This document shows positions 30,548 to 37,471 of a stretch of DNA of 53,008 nt, in pieces. The stretch's first letter is position 1. The number at the start of each line of letters is the position of its first letter. Under the pieces are notes generated by a model. It was given only the letters and a program-made list of their open reading frames with translations, ran no database searches and was not told the origin of the DNA. Source of the DNA: Colwellia sp. (GTDB lineage Bacteria > Pseudomonadota > Gammaproteobacteria > Enterobacterales > Alteromonadaceae); NCBI GenBank assembly GCA_022969215.1, contig JALJPA010000004.1, forward strand, positions 1-53,008, in the 5' to 3' direction. Both the position numbers and the translations under genes were made by a program.

Positions 30548-31150
30548 ACGCGTGATTTTGATTATCTTAGTGAAGACTTTACAGTTTAAAAATGTATCGC
30601 TGTGCAGTTCCTCTAGTACCTCATGATCAATCTTTTTGTATGACATAGGCACAAGGAAGATCCCAATGCCATTAGGCTTTAAACAATTAACGGCTTGCTG
30701 TACGTGGGCTATTACCTTGCTAAATGGTGGGTTACTGATCACCCGATCATACTCTTCTGTAAATTCCTTATAATCTGTTAAGAAGTCGCCATGGTTTACA
30801 TTAAGCCCTTCAAAGCGGTTGTTTAGATGGTCAACAAGGCCGCTATGCTTCTCAATGGTGTTAATGCGCCACACCTCAACGCCAGAATCAACAAGGGCTT
30901 GCACTAGCTGACCCGTTCCCGCTTGTGGCTCTAAAAGTGTGCTGCCTGCCGTGTGAAGTGTCGGCGCTTGGTACTCTAAATACTCAGCCATGCGGGCGGC
31001 GACGTCATCCGGCGTTGTGTGGCATTCAGTGCCAGCGTCAACAGTTAGCAGCTTAGGCGCGTTAATATTAATAACGGGCGCGACTATGTCAAAGTTTGGG
31101 CGCTTGCAAAGCATCGGCTTGTTTGGGCGTGTGAAGCAATTAAGATTCAT
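30545..31150 (-). CDS. N6-adenine DNA methyltransferase
   Basis: A 201-residue protein with the two core motifs of amino-methyltransferases: the SAM-binding loop LEPQAGTG (73-80) and the catalytic NPPF (140-143) in VISNPPFSK. Size and motif order (SAM loop first) fit compact phage adenine methyltransferases. It overlaps the upstream gene by 11 bases. Expected role: marking phage DNA early in infection against restriction; the target sequence cannot be read from the gene. Confidence 0.8.
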   Translation of the reverse strand: MNLNCFTRPNKPMLCKRPNFDIVAPVININAPKLLTVDAGTECHTTPDDVAARMAEYLEYQAPTLHTAGSTLLEPQAGTGQLVQALVDSGVEVWRINTIEKHSGLVDHLNNRFEGLNVNHGDFLTDYKEFTEEYDRVISNPPFSKVIAHVQQAVNCLKPNGIGIFLVPMSYKKIDHEVLEELHSDTFLNCKVFTKIIKITR

Positions 31151-31451
31151 TGTGTATTACTCCGCAATGAGTACAGTTTTTGCCATTGTCCAAGATTGCC
31201 CAATTACTATCTAAGAAGCACATATTAGTTGAGTAAAGGTAAAACTCGTCGTAGTTGCCGCGCTCAACTTCGCGCTTCAAGCTCGGGTTTACCTTGGCTG
31301 TCAGCTCTGCTACTGCCAACCATACAGCGCGTGCAAGCTCTTTATCTTTTGCAAGGTACGCGTCCCACTTCGGTTCGTCGGTTAGATCAAGTTGCTCTAA
31401 ACTTACTTGATGGGCTTTTAATGTGTTGTATGCTGATTGAACTATATTCAT
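31140..31451 (-). CDS. Hypothetical early protein with CxxC
   Basis: A 103-residue protein with TAAGGTAATTACA before its ATG, overlapping the methyltransferase start. Helical N-terminus; C-terminal CTHCGVIH could bind a metal with C80-type upstream cysteine. No family recognised. Confidence 0.6.
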   Translation of the reverse strand: MNIVQSAYNTLKAHQVSLEQLDLTDEPKWDAYLAKDKELARAVWLAVAELTAKVNPSLKREVERGNYDEFYLYSTNMCFLDSNWAILDNGKNCTHCGVIHNES

Positions 31452-31483
31452 TGTAATTACCTTACTTTAGTTTTAATTAATAT

Positions 31484-31522
31484 CAGTTAGCCGACCCCGA
31501 GGGGTAAGCTAATAGCTATTAA
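31484..31522 (-). ncRNA. Structured intergenic element, copy 6 (divergent)
   Basis: TTAGC (31487-31491) pairs with GCTAA (31508-31512), and inside it ACCCC (31494-31498) pairs with GGGGT (31501-31505). The TATCAG before the arm recalls the ...TATTTCAG part of the box, but GCCG is absent. It lies in the same relative position as the other copies. Confidence 0.5.
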
Positions 31523-32866
31523 CTAAGCTGTCATTGATTCCGGTGTAGCGTGTACCTTACTATCAGTTATAAAGATTGTACGCCATTCAAAGCCGCCTTT
31601 TTTGTCACTAACATAGCCCACGCGCATTCTAAACAAGCCACAAGCAGAATTAATAGTCGTGGTGTAGTCCTTGCCAATTTTCTTGTGTTCTTCTTTAGTT
31701 AGGCTAACTTGAGTTAGCTTGTAATCAGTGTTGTATCGGTGCCATATCATTTGGCGGCGCGTTTTGAAGTTACAAATTGGCGGCTTGCTTGCAACTGTTA
31801 TTTTCGCTGGTACTTCATAGCCTACGCTTTGCATTAGGTCGCGCCATTCTTGATCGTCTAACTCTAAAGCTAAGCCGCTGCCAATATGTAATGGCAAACA
31901 GACCGAGCTTTCAACAATCCAACTACCCGCTTCACCTTTGATTGCCTTTGGCTTGTCTGCGCCGTGTGTTCTCATGAATGTTTGAATGATACCTGCAGTA
32001 AAAGCGCCGTCGTACTTGGTTACTAAGTTTAAGTTGCCTTGCTCATATGCCAAGCGGTTTAAGGTGTGACCAATGCGGCGAGCTATTACGCGGCTATTGA
32101 TAATGCTAGTCGTTAAATGCTTCATTGCTGCCAACATATCGTTGGTGTTGTCAGTTTCTACGCCTTCAAATGTCGCTCTAAAGAAGTAGTAACCCGATAA
32201 GTTAGTGATCATGCGGTCGCGCTTTTCTATGTCCTCGCAGCCATCAACACGCTCTACTATAGATAGGTAGTGAGCTGCCTCATTAAGTATTTTTTGCTTG
32301 TCGCGCATATCTTTAAGTAATGTTTTAATGCGGCTTGATGTAGTTCTAAAGCTGTTTTTCTGGTCAGCATGTCCAATAACACCTTGTGCACGCCATACCC
32401 AATAACCGACAGCGCTCGCCGTTTCTTCAGCCTTGGCAATGTTACGCTCTACAGCAATTTGCGTTTTCTCTGCTTTACGCTGTGAATGATGACCGCCAAG
32501 TATTGGTTGGTTGCTATCAATGCGTAAGGATAATTCATTGGCTGCCGCTGCATAACCTAGCGAGTCAGCAACTCGTTTTTTAGCTAAAATTAGTAAGCGG
32601 TCTGCTTTAGCTTCAGCGCGTTCAACCATTGTCATTTCTTCAGGTAAGATATCACCAGCAATTGCAAGACAAAAGTCTTCTCGAGCTACTGACCAATAAC
32701 AAACAAATAGCTCTTGTTTCGGTGCCCACTTCCAGCCGTGCTGCTTCATTAGTTCCCAGTCTGACTGGTCAATACGAACGTCGGTATAAAGGCGAAGCTT
32801 ATTGTCTTCCGGTGAGTAAGTGGCGTTAAAGTCTTCTTTAGAGTATTGAGCGATGTTAAATGACAT
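31523..32866 (-). CDS. DUF3560-domain protein
   Basis: A 447-residue protein. Residues about 80-165 match DUF3560: ERAEAKADRL, a run of alanine-rich helix, QPILGGHHSQRKAEK and a following helix (VERNIAKAEETASAVGYW). An N-terminal 70-residue module (WELMKQHGWKWAPKQELFVC) precedes it. The family occurs on plasmids and phages and has no established function known to me. It is the largest early gene here and lies between two structured repeats. Confidence 0.75.
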   Translation of the reverse strand: MSFNIAQYSKEDFNATYSPEDNKLRLYTDVRIDQSDWELMKQHGWKWAPKQELFVCYWSVAREDFCLAIAGDILPEEMTMVERAEAKADRLLILAKKRVADSLGYAAAANELSLRIDSNQPILGGHHSQRKAEKTQIAVERNIAKAEETASAVGYWVWRAQGVIGHADQKNSFRTTSSRIKTLLKDMRDKQKILNEAAHYLSIVERVDGCEDIEKRDRMITNLSGYYFFRATFEGVETDNTNDMLAAMKHLTTSIINSRVIARRIGHTLNRLAYEQGNLNLVTKYDGAFTAGIIQTFMRTHGADKPKAIKGEAGSWIVESSVCLPLHIGSGLALELDDQEWRDLMQSVGYEVPAKITVASKPPICNFKTRRQMIWHRYNTDYKLTQVSLTKEEHKKIGKDYTTTINSACGLFRMRVGYVSDKKGGFEWRTIFITDSKVHATPESMTA

Positions 32867-32895
32867 GTTTTAATATTACCTATTAATTGTTAACT

Positions 32896-32945
32896 GATTA
32901 TTTCAGCGGTTAGCGACCTGTTGCCAAGTAACTAACGAATGATTA
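32896..32945 (-). ncRNA. Structured intergenic element, copy 7
   Basis: GATTATTTCAGC (box lacking GCCG, from 32896), arms GTTAG (32909-32913) and CTAAC (32932-32936) with AC/GT extension, then GAATGATTA, ending in the stop of the preceding gene. On the minus strand the loop reads TTGGCAACAG as in copy 2, while the arms resemble copy 3. Confidence 0.65.
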
Positions 32946-33605
32946 TATAGTCGGTGGTTGGTTTATAAAGTCAAAGAACGAGGCATCTATATTGCCCATC
33001 AATTCAAGTACTAGCTCGGTTTTGTCAGGAAAACAAAGATCAACAGTAGATAAGAAGTGTTGAAAATGTTCTTCTGTCGGGTCAGCGTTCATTGTTTTTT
33101 GCGACTCTTTAACGGCTAGCTGTTCGAGTAAGTTGGTATAGTCTGCAAAGTTAGCCTCGTACGTATCAAACGCTTCAGGTACGTCTAGCTCTAAACGCTT
33201 AGCTTCATTTATAAAGGATAGATAGATTGTTTTGAATTCGCCCGTGTTGGTGTAGTCGTAGCCGATTGCCTCGCATTGTTGTTGCTCAGTGTCGGCAATA
33301 CTTAGCAGCGTTTCGATGCGTAGCGTGTCAAGGTGCAGCTCTAAGTATGTGATTAACTCGGGAAGCTCTTCACAGCTAAACGCCTCATCAGCTCCAGCCA
33401 TGACACAAAAACGGTCGTTACTCTCTTCGCGCTTGTCGATGTCATGGTGATCAATCCAAAGCTTGAGCTTGGTTGAGTCGTGATAAGTAACGCCCATAAG
33501 TAAGAAGCTAGCCATTTGATCATTACGATAGCTGATATCTTCGAACTGACTAAGGAAGCTGCGCGGGATGTCGTTTAGACTGGTCGGAAAAGATTGGTAC
33601 CACAT
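32943..33605 (-). CDS. Hypothetical acidic early protein
   Basis: A 220-residue acidic, mostly helical protein (ELPELITYLELHLDTLRIET, EEHFQHFLSTVDLCF). Its ATG lies 4 bases after the stop of the 67-residue gene. No motif or family recognised. Acidity may reflect a host-takeover role, but this is speculation. Confidence 0.6.
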   Translation of the reverse strand: MWYQSFPTSLNDIPRSFLSQFEDISYRNDQMASFLLMGVTYHDSTKLKLWIDHHDIDKREESNDRFCVMAGADEAFSCEELPELITYLELHLDTLRIETLLSIADTEQQQCEAIGYDYTNTGEFKTIYLSFINEAKRLELDVPEAFDTYEANFADYTNLLEQLAVKESQKTMNADPTEEHFQHFLSTVDLCFPDKTELVLELMGNIDASFFDFINQPPTI

Positions 33606-33609
33606 AATA

Positions 33610-33813
33610 TTAACCTTTCTTAATTGTATAAAGTGAGCCCGTTAGCGGGAATTTAACACCGGATAGCTGACCTAAATCAGTTGTAATTGGTGTGGTTTGG
33701 CTTGGAAACTTAATCAACATACGTCTTAAAAACTGCACCGCTTGAGGGTAGCTGTCATAGTCGATGTACTTGGTTTCGTCTAAGGGTGAGGTGATAACAA
33801 TTTGGTAGCTCAT
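33610..33813 (-). CDS. Hypothetical early protein
   Basis: A 67-residue protein starting MSYQIVITSPLDETKYID; its ATG overlaps the TGA of the 41-residue gene upstream (ATGA). Beta-rich, basic end (YTIKKG). No family recognised. Confidence 0.6.
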   Translation of the reverse strand: MSYQIVITSPLDETKYIDYDSYPQAVQFLRRMLIKFPSQTTPITTDLGQLSGVKFPLTGSLYTIKKG

Positions 33814-33935
33814 GATTCATCCTTATTCATTGCTTTAAATTCTTTACGCTCTTTATGACCTTGTACCATGCACATTATAAATACGAGGATCGCGCCGATG
33901 ATTACTACCACTGCGTAGTTGCTTAAAAGGTTCAT
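33810..33935 (-). CDS. 41-residue single-span membrane protein
   Basis: A 41-residue protein: MNLLSNYAVVVIIGAILVFI begins a single membrane helix, followed by a charged cytoplasmic-type tail (QGHKERKEFKAMNKDES). ATGA overlaps join it to both neighbours, which supports translation. Confidence 0.65.
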   Translation of the reverse strand: MNLLSNYAVVVIIGAILVFIMCMVQGHKERKEFKAMNKDES

Positions 33936-34027
33936 ACTCTCACCGCCTTAATAAACACTGCTACTAACACTAAACCGACGAGTAAAAACGCGCCTTGTGC
34001 TATGTCTGCTACATTTGATAAATCCAT
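33932..34027 (-). CDS. 31-residue membrane microprotein
   Basis: A 31-residue protein starting MDLSNVADIAQGAFLLVGLV, a single membrane span with a basic end. AAGTAAGGCAATTACA gives the ribosome site and its TGA overlaps the next ATG. It is the first gene after the 34.1 kb promoter. Function unknown. Confidence 0.6.
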   Translation of the reverse strand: MDLSNVADIAQGAFLLVGLVLVAVFIKAVRV

Positions 34028-34052
34028 TGTAATTGCCTTACTTGGTTACGAT

Positions 34053-34076
34053 GCAACCCTGTGTTTGCTGGGTTGC
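34053..34076 (-). promoter_or_regulatory. Leader hairpin
   Basis: GCAACCC (34053-34059) pairs perfectly with GGGTTGC (34070-34076) around a 10-base loop in the leader of the 34.0 kb genes. It takes the same position as the structured repeats but lacks their boxes. Confidence 0.5.
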
Positions 34077-34095
34077 TGCTCTGAATGTGTATAGA

Positions 34096-34124
34096 AGTAT
34101 ACGTTATGGATTATGTTATAACAA
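34096..34124 (-). promoter_or_regulatory. Candidate sigma70 promoter for the small early genes
   Basis: On the minus strand: -35 TTGTTA (34124-34119), 17-bp spacer, -10 TATACT (34101-34096, five of six). It overlaps the 3' end of the 230-residue gene. It contains GTTATAAC and GTATAC, short palindromes related to those at the replication promoter. Confidence 0.5.
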
Positions 34125-34808
34125 CAACTCATTACAACTATTTAAAAGAAATTTGTATTCATCACCTAAGATGATGGCATAACCCCGCACCGCCTCAAGC
34201 TTTTCCACTTGTTTCACGTCTTTTGTGTACTCTTCAAGGTGTGCTATCCATGTCGCTTGGTCTTGAAGTTCCATCGCTTTAAACGTTGGTGTCGTCAATA
34301 ATCGGTTGATACTGTAAACCGAGCCGTCTGTGGGATCTTCTATTCCCTCTATATAAGCACTAAGAAACGGCGCTGGCAACTTCAGCGCGTGTGTCCAATA
34401 GCCCTTGACCATTTGCAGCATGTTAAAGCAATCATCAGCGCCTTGAATATATCTAACTACTTTCGGCACCAGCTTCTTATATAAGCGTAAATCCGGACAT
34501 GTCTCTTTTAACTCATCCCATGCCGTCACATCACCCGCTAGTAACATCTCATGCAACTCAGTATATCTACCAGAGGAAGCAGCTTCCATACTGCCGCCGC
34601 CCGTCGCTATTACCCTAGCGATTAGGCGTGAAAATATATTGGATTGATGGTAGTAATTCGCTTCAAAGCACATTTTAAACTTAGCGTTGCTAAACCGTAA
34701 TTTATAATAGAGCGCGTCTGTTGGACGTGACACCATTCTACGGTCTTCAGGCGATATAAAGCCTCTTCTTAGCTTCTCGGGGTAGTTTGCTGTGGTGTTT
34801 ATAAGCAT
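34116..34808 (-). CDS. Hypothetical first early protein
   Basis: A 230-residue protein, first leftward gene after the strongest promoter of the window, with AAAGGATCC before its ATG. Mostly helical with no recognisable motif (GYWTHALKLPAPFLSAYIEG). Its position makes it one of the first proteins made, so a host-takeover or regulatory role is reasonable but unproven. Confidence 0.6.
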   Translation of the reverse strand: MLINTTANYPEKLRRGFISPEDRRMVSRPTDALYYKLRFSNAKFKMCFEANYYHQSNIFSRLIARVIATGGGSMEAASSGRYTELHEMLLAGDVTAWDELKETCPDLRLYKKLVPKVVRYIQGADDCFNMLQMVKGYWTHALKLPAPFLSAYIEGIEDPTDGSVYSINRLLTTPTFKAMELQDQATWIAHLEEYTKDVKQVEKLEAVRGYAIILGDEYKFLLNSCNELLL

Positions 34809-34846
34809 TGTGGATCCTTTGTTGTGTATGGTAGGGGTTTTTAAGT

Positions 34847-34875
34847 ATTTTAAGGCGATTCTTTGTATTTGTCAA
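34847..34875 (-). promoter_or_regulatory. Strong sigma70 early promoter
   Basis: On the minus strand: perfect -35 TTGACA (34875-34870), 17-bp spacer, -10 TAAAAT (34852-34847, five of six). It drives the leftward early genes. No operator-like palindrome overlaps it, consistent with immediate host-polymerase expression. Confidence 0.78.
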
Positions 34876-34997
34876 TCACGTATATAGCGGGTTTTGACAG
34901 CTTTAAGCGTAGCTACAGTGTGGTGAGGCTGCTTTGTTATATACAAGTGAGTGTGGTGAGTCGTGGTTTCTAGGGTTTAGGGAGCAGTGCGAATCAC

Positions 34998-35087
34998 CTG
35001 GAGGCCTTGCAGGAGCTGAGTTGCTCGGTTTCGAGGCTAATTTGTGTGAGAAGGTGAAGCAGTTAGTGAAACATCTCTGGAGGCCTT
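34998..35087. repeat. Direct repeat pair beside the AT-rich tract
   Basis: CTGGAGGCCTT occurs at 34998-35008 and 35077-35087, 79 bases apart, just before the AT-rich tract. GTGTGGTGAG is likewise paired at 34918-34927 and 34951-34960. Both could be iteron-like binding sites. Confidence 0.5.
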
Positions 35088-35123
35088 TAAGGTACTGGGT
35101 TACGTGGGTTCTTAGTTTCACTG

Positions 35124-35170
35124 TTTCTTTAATTATTATATATATATAAATAAATAAGTAGTATATAGGG
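35124..35170. other. AT-rich tract, candidate unwinding element
   Basis: Nearly pure A/T over about 45 bases, including alternating TATATATATA. It is the longest such tract noted in the window and lies between direct repeats and hairpins. Confidence 0.45.
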
Positions 35171-35527
35171 AATGGAATTAAAGGAGAGAAGGAGAAAGAA
35201 GGTGTAAAAAGTATACATCAGATAATAGTAAGAGTATAAGAAAATAGGTGTAACAGTGAATCACGAAACAGAATGCTCTGGAGCCCGCGTATTTAAAGGG
35301 CTGCCAAAATGCTCCCTGTTAAAGCAGAGGTGAGCAGTGAAAAAACAGTGAATCAGTCAACTATATACAGCAGGCTGATTATCTGTGAAATAGTCGGTTT
35401 GTGGCTGGAGGCGGGCGGAAGTCGCTCCGCATGCTACCAACTACGTCACAGTGTGTGCTACTGGGAGAAACTGAGCCCAAAGGTCAGCGGGGCTGTGTGG
35501 CTGGGGTTACGCCCTACTATGTATAGA

Positions 35528-35572
35528 GGTCAAAGTTGGTAAGGTAAACGCCTTACTTAACCTACTATGACC
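35528..35572. other. Imperfect long hairpin
   Basis: Inner stem GTAAGG (35539-35544)/CCTTAC (35551-35556) and outer stem GGTCA (35528-35532)/TGACC (35568-35572), with partial pairing between. No T-run follows. Confidence 0.45.
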
Positions 35573-35650
35573 AATACTCCACAGTATCGGACATAGTGAA
35601 CGTAAGTAAATCAACGACTTAGCGCTAGTCACTGGTAATACGCCCTAAGT

Positions 35651-35678
35651 TATGCAGATCCGCGGGCTTTTCTGCATA
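35651..35678. other. Hairpin with CCGCGG in the loop
   Basis: TATGCAGA (35651-35658) pairs perfectly with TCTGCATA (35671-35678). The 12-base loop holds the palindrome CCGCGG. Confidence 0.5.
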
Positions 35679-35737
35679 GCTACCCAGCAACGCGGATGCA
35701 ATGATCACCGCACGGCGTAAGAAAAAACGCAGCGGGG

Positions 35738-35806
35738 GACCCAAGCGATCTCTCGTTTTCAAAAGTCACTTTGTCAGATCGACTTTCTATCCTGGGGGCT
35801 TGGGTC
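35738..35806. ncRNA. Two-stem structured element, possible small RNA or processing site
   Basis: Outer stem GACCCAAGC (35738-35746) with GCTTGGGTC (35798-35806), nine perfect pairs; inner stem CGATCT (35746-35751) with AGATCG (35776-35781), sharing C35746. It is followed by a T/A-rich run (35807-35820). The nested stems suggest a folded RNA or a protein-recognition site on DNA. Strand unknown. Confidence 0.45.
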
Positions 35807-36069
35807 GATCTTTATTATATAGGGTTGGCGTCTGTGTCATAGCCAAAAAATTTGAAAAACGTAACCGGACAGGCAGTGTGTATAGAACCCCAGAAACCTA
35901 GCCACTAAGAACCAAAGGAACTAACAATCAAAGCACCTCAGCTTGACCGCCTCCCCCAAACCAAGTAACCTAAAGCACTACTAACGCGTAAATCGGTATA
36001 CGGCTCAATCCTAATTAGCCAGCCACTCCGACTGCAGGCCGCGTAGAAAAATAGTCTGCAGAAAAAAGT

Positions 36070-36098
36070 TTGACACCTCCCAGTAACTCAACTAATCT
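36070..36098 (+). promoter_or_regulatory. Sigma70-type promoter for the secreted protein gene
   Basis: Perfect -35 TTGACA (36070-36075), 17-bp spacer, weak -10 TAATCT (36093-36098). It lies 40 bases before the gene at 36138. Confidence 0.5.
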
Positions 36099-36137
36099 AA
36101 AAGTCCACACAATGTTACTTCGCCAGAGGATTTCCAA

Positions 36138-36446
36138 ATGCGTACTTTTAGAAAATCCCTCGTAGTGTTATTCAGCAGTGTGTTACTCTCAGCCGTGGCT
36201 CTAGCCAGCCCGGTAGATATGTCTCATTTTGATGTGATGGTCCCAGTGACTATCACGGAGATGATGCCAGACTCGACAGAGATGACTCACGCTGATTTTG
36301 TTGCTACGATGAATTTTGTTGTTGACCTCGCGGTCGACGCCCCCGTTCCGATCCGACCGATGACTTCAGCCCTAGTAGCTGTCACGTTGAAAGTCGACAA
36401 TGTTGCTACCATGCTGAATTCAAATTTTGAACGACATTTAAGTTAG
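36138..36446 (+). CDS. Secreted (periplasmic) protein with signal peptide
   Basis: A 102-residue protein with GAGGA before the ATG. Residues 1-23 form a classic Sec signal: basic start (MRTFRKS), hydrophobic core (LVVLFSSVLLSAVALA) and an A-x-A-like cleavage site before SPVDMSHF. The mature part is about 78 residues, acidic, with Met/Val/Thr repeats and no cysteine. It stands alone between its own promoter and a strong terminator. Inference: a host-envelope effector such as a superinfection-exclusion protein; no family recognised. Confidence 0.7.
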   Translation: MRTFRKSLVVLFSSVLLSAVALASPVDMSHFDVMVPVTITEMMPDSTEMTHADFVATMNFVVDLAVDAPVPIRPMTSALVAVTLKVDNVATMLNSNFERHLS

Positions 36447-36479
36447 TCTCCCACTACTTTTTTGATGTTGTAAGTTTAC

Positions 36480-36512
36480 AAAAATCCCTGCCTAGTGCGG
36501 GGATTTTTGTTT
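36480..36512. terminator. Strong rho-independent terminator
   Basis: AAAAATCCCTGC (36480-36491) pairs with GCGGGGATTTTT (36497-36508) with one G-T pair and a 5-base loop, followed by GTTTT. It can act in both directions and isolates the secreted-protein gene from the packaging operon. Confidence 0.9.
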
Positions 36513-36535
36513 TCTGGGCCCAGATAAGTTACACT
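36507..36535 (+). promoter_or_regulatory. Candidate promoter of the packaging operon
   Basis: TTGTTT (36507-36512), 17-bp spacer, TACACT (36530-36535). The boxes match the consensus only at three and four positions. A perfect palindrome CTGGGCCCAG (36514-36523) lies in the spacer and may be an operator. Confidence 0.35.
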
Positions 36536-36569
36536 GGATTCAATAACCGCCGCCACGTAGAAACGCAAT

Positions 36570-37382
36570 ATGACCGAACCGCACTTCCTCACCAAGAAGA
36601 TTGACTGGATACTCAACCCCAAGCAGGCAGAGCTGGAGGGAGATGAATTGCCCACGGGTGATGACTTTAAAATTGTGTGGAGAAAGTTGACTCACGTTCA
36701 GCGTAAGTTTGTAGCCGCATCGCTGCAAGTGGAGACATTGGCAGAATGGGTGGGCCAGCTTGAAGGGCTGACCTACGGCAAGATTTATAAATTTCTTGAT
36801 ACCGGCAGACTGGTAATGCGTGCTGTGATTATTGGCCGTATGATGTCAATGCCGTCCGATGTGGCCAAGGCGACGTACCTTGAAGTCCTGATGAAGAACG
36901 AGAAGTCTCGCAACTACCATCGAAATGATATTGCGATGATTGTCACGTCCGACAAAGAACATCTGCAAGAACTCGCCGGTAAGATTATGACAACCGGTGA
37001 TGGCAAGCGCCAAATTTTGAAAGAGTTGATTGCCTATGGCATGCAGACCAAGAAGCTTGATGATGCGAAGATAAGTGAGGCCACGGGTGAGGTGCTGCAA
37101 CCTGCAGTTTATACGCTCGCTGACCCACGTATAGCGCTGATATCACTGCAAGAAATGAATAAGATGGACCATGAATACGCCGAAGCGGCATCATCTACGT
37201 CCAGTATTGAGTCACAAGCTGACCGTATCAAACGCCTCAAGGCACAACCGATTGGCAGCAAGGATTTACTCAACCGAGTCAATAGCGCCTCTCAAATGCG
37301 CGCTGAGGAGCTCGGCGGTGTCAGTAAGAAGATTAATGCAAACGCGTACAAACCCCTCAACTTAACGGTGGATAAAGTCTAA
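36570..37382 (+). CDS. Putative small terminase subunit
   Basis: A 270-residue protein just before the large terminase, the usual place of the DNA-recognition subunit. Residues about 38-75 (VWRKLTHVQRKFVAASLQVE, then EGLTYGKIYKFLDTG) resemble a helix-turn-helix. The rest is helical, ending in an RIKRLKAQPIGSKDLLNRV segment and a flexible tail. It is longer than most small terminases. No strong ribosome site is visible. Assignment rests on position and composition. Confidence 0.55.
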   Translation: MTEPHFLTKKIDWILNPKQAELEGDELPTGDDFKIVWRKLTHVQRKFVAASLQVETLAEWVGQLEGLTYGKIYKFLDTGRLVMRAVIIGRMMSMPSDVAKATYLEVLMKNEKSRNYHRNDIAMIVTSDKEHLQELAGKIMTTGDGKRQILKELIAYGMQTKKLDDAKISEATGEVLQPAVYTLADPRIALISLQEMNKMDHEYAEAASSTSSIESQADRIKRLKAQPIGSKDLLNRVNSASQMRAEELGGVSKKINANAYKPLNLTVDKV

Positions 37383-37465
37383 TGGATGCAAATACAATAA
37401 TCATTATCGCAGTATCAGTCGTAGCAATCGGCGCAGTTGCCGAAGGCATTTTTAAACATTTCTAA
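37382..37465 (+). CDS. 27-residue membrane microprotein
   Basis: MDANTIIIIAVSVVAIGAVA starts a 27-residue hydrophobic peptide whose ATG overlaps the preceding TAA (TAATG). A single membrane span. Real translation is supported by the coupled start; function unknown. Confidence 0.55.
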   Translation: MDANTIIIIAVSVVAIGAVAEGIFKHF

Positions 37466-37471
37466 AACAAA

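Larger units (their letters stand above)
34809..36069. other. 1.3-kb region without convincing genes at the early/late divergence point
   Basis: Reading frames here are short, lack ribosome sites and do not look like protein. It holds the leftward early promoter, an AT-rich tract (35124-35170), a purine-rich run (35168-35204), direct repeats (GTGTGGTGAG at 34918 and 34951; CTGGAGGCCTT at 34998 and 35077; ACAGTGAATCA near 35254 and 35346) and three hairpins (35528-35572, 35651-35678, 35738-35806). Repeats next to an AT-rich tract are typical of replication origins; the position just before the packaging genes would also fit a pac/cos or terminal-repeat site. Neither can be proved here. Confidence 0.5.

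Noticed and set aside
29061-32945. Integron attC sites in a cassette array
   Set aside because: Small genes followed by imperfect palindromes recall cassettes, but the arm order is GTTAG...CTAAC, the reverse of attC (CTAAC...GTTAG), boxes do not match and no integrase is present.
28981-32945. CRISPR array
   Set aside because: Repeats are separated by whole genes, are imperfect and structured, and have no uniform spacers.
34896-34925. Rightward promoter from the TTGACA at 34895-34900
   Set aside because: No acceptable -10 box at 16-18 bp; the nearest (TACAGT) is only 14 bp away.
35309-35901. Rightward reading frames of 66-77 residues in the gene-free region
   Set aside because: No ribosome sites, odd composition, and they cross repeats and hairpins; treated as chance frames.
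34809-36137. tRNA genes
   Set aside because: No cloverleaf with a T-loop (GGTTCGAATCC-like) and paired acceptor stem was found here or in other gaps.
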